From CAZTVN01 sp964617145 (GTDB lineage: Bacteria > Patescibacteriota > Gracilibacteria > UBA1369 > JACRIC01): 23,484 nucleotides of DNA. The notes under the pieces were generated by a model. That model ran no database searches, was not told where the DNA came from, and worked only from the letters and a program-made list of their open reading frames with translations. The stretch is from assembly GCA_964617145.1 (NCBI GenBank), contig CAZTVN010000012.1, positions 1 through 23,484 of the forward strand. Reading direction: 5' to 3'. A program made the translations under genes and the position numbers. Every line of letters begins with the position of its first letter. The first letter of the stretch is position 1. Below are positions 23,423 to 23,484 of this stretch, in pieces.

Positions 23423-23484
23423 TAAGGAAGTGCTGAAAAACATACCATCTACTGCAATTTTACCATTTCGGCTGCAAAATGTTC
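23423..23484 (+). repeat. Dispersed intergenic repeat, copy C (cut by window edge)
   Basis: It begins 8 bases after the livH stop with AAGGAAGTGCTGAAAAACAT and runs to the window end. It matches copy D over GTGCTGAAAAACATA and the following AATTTT-CCA block, and shares the TTTCGGCT block with copy A. Confidence 0.6.

Noticed and set aside
1..23484. CRISPR array, defence island, prophage or complete insertion sequence
   Set aside because: No regularly spaced direct repeats, no Cas, nuclease-helicase, integrase or transposase frame was found on either strand.

Overview
The window has AT-rich genes, packed pilus genes with ATGA start/stop overlaps, and almost no Shine-Dalgarno sequences. Proteins are largely surface-exposed: SLH-anchored, lipoprotein or pilin-type. 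There is a complete inner-membrane type IV pilus assembly set but no secretin or outer-membrane gene in view. This suggests an uncultivated monoderm-like bacterium, most plausibly a Patescibacteria/CPR member (Peregrinibacteria-like). That is an inference from gene style; no rRNA or other phylogenetic marker is present. UGA acts as a normal stop (end of the adaptor gene at 6350, end of pilC at 15931), so the recoded UGA=Gly code of Gracilibacteria/Absconditabacteria is not in use.

Left part, minus strand (1-11366). A partial secreted repeat protein runs off the left edge (1-816). Then come a surface serine protease with SLH repeats (957-3341), RNase HI (3435-3842) and a small release-factor-like protein (3905-4303). 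A three-gene MacAB/YknXYZ-type exporter operon follows: permease, ATPase and a very long adaptor (4419-8177). A tRNA-Gly(CCC) lies at 8290-8361. Last is a 959-residue membrane-anchored protein resembling the MXAN_6640-type metalloproteases, whose zinc motif is degenerate (8487-11366).

Right part, plus strand (11533-23415). A branched-chain amino-acid binding lipoprotein (livK) is followed by terminator-like hairpins and a good promoter. A type IV pilus cluster then runs pilB, pilC, a GspH-like pilin, a pilin fused to an LVIVD beta-propeller, two further minor pilins, pilM-pilN (fused, and broken by a frameshift), pilO, a small one-TM protein and the major pilin pilA. A strong terminator closes pilA, and livH, the permease partner of livK, follows. 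The pilus locus therefore sits between two genes of one amino-acid transporter.

How they fit together: PilB would power assembly on the PilC platform, with PilM/N/O as the inner-membrane scaffold. PilA would form the filament, and the minor pilins, including the propeller fusion, would form a tip complex able to bind a surface or a host cell. The left half supplies other surface functions: an anchored protease, a substrate or effector exporter, and large extracellular proteins.

Two non-coding patterns stand out. A short intergenic repeat family with the core GGAGGTGCTGAAAAA (or GGAACCTCTGAAAAA) occurs five times, always between genes. A GC-richer imperfect palindrome of about 140 bp lies at the 5' end of the pilin-propeller gene and appears to be read in frame as its long leader.
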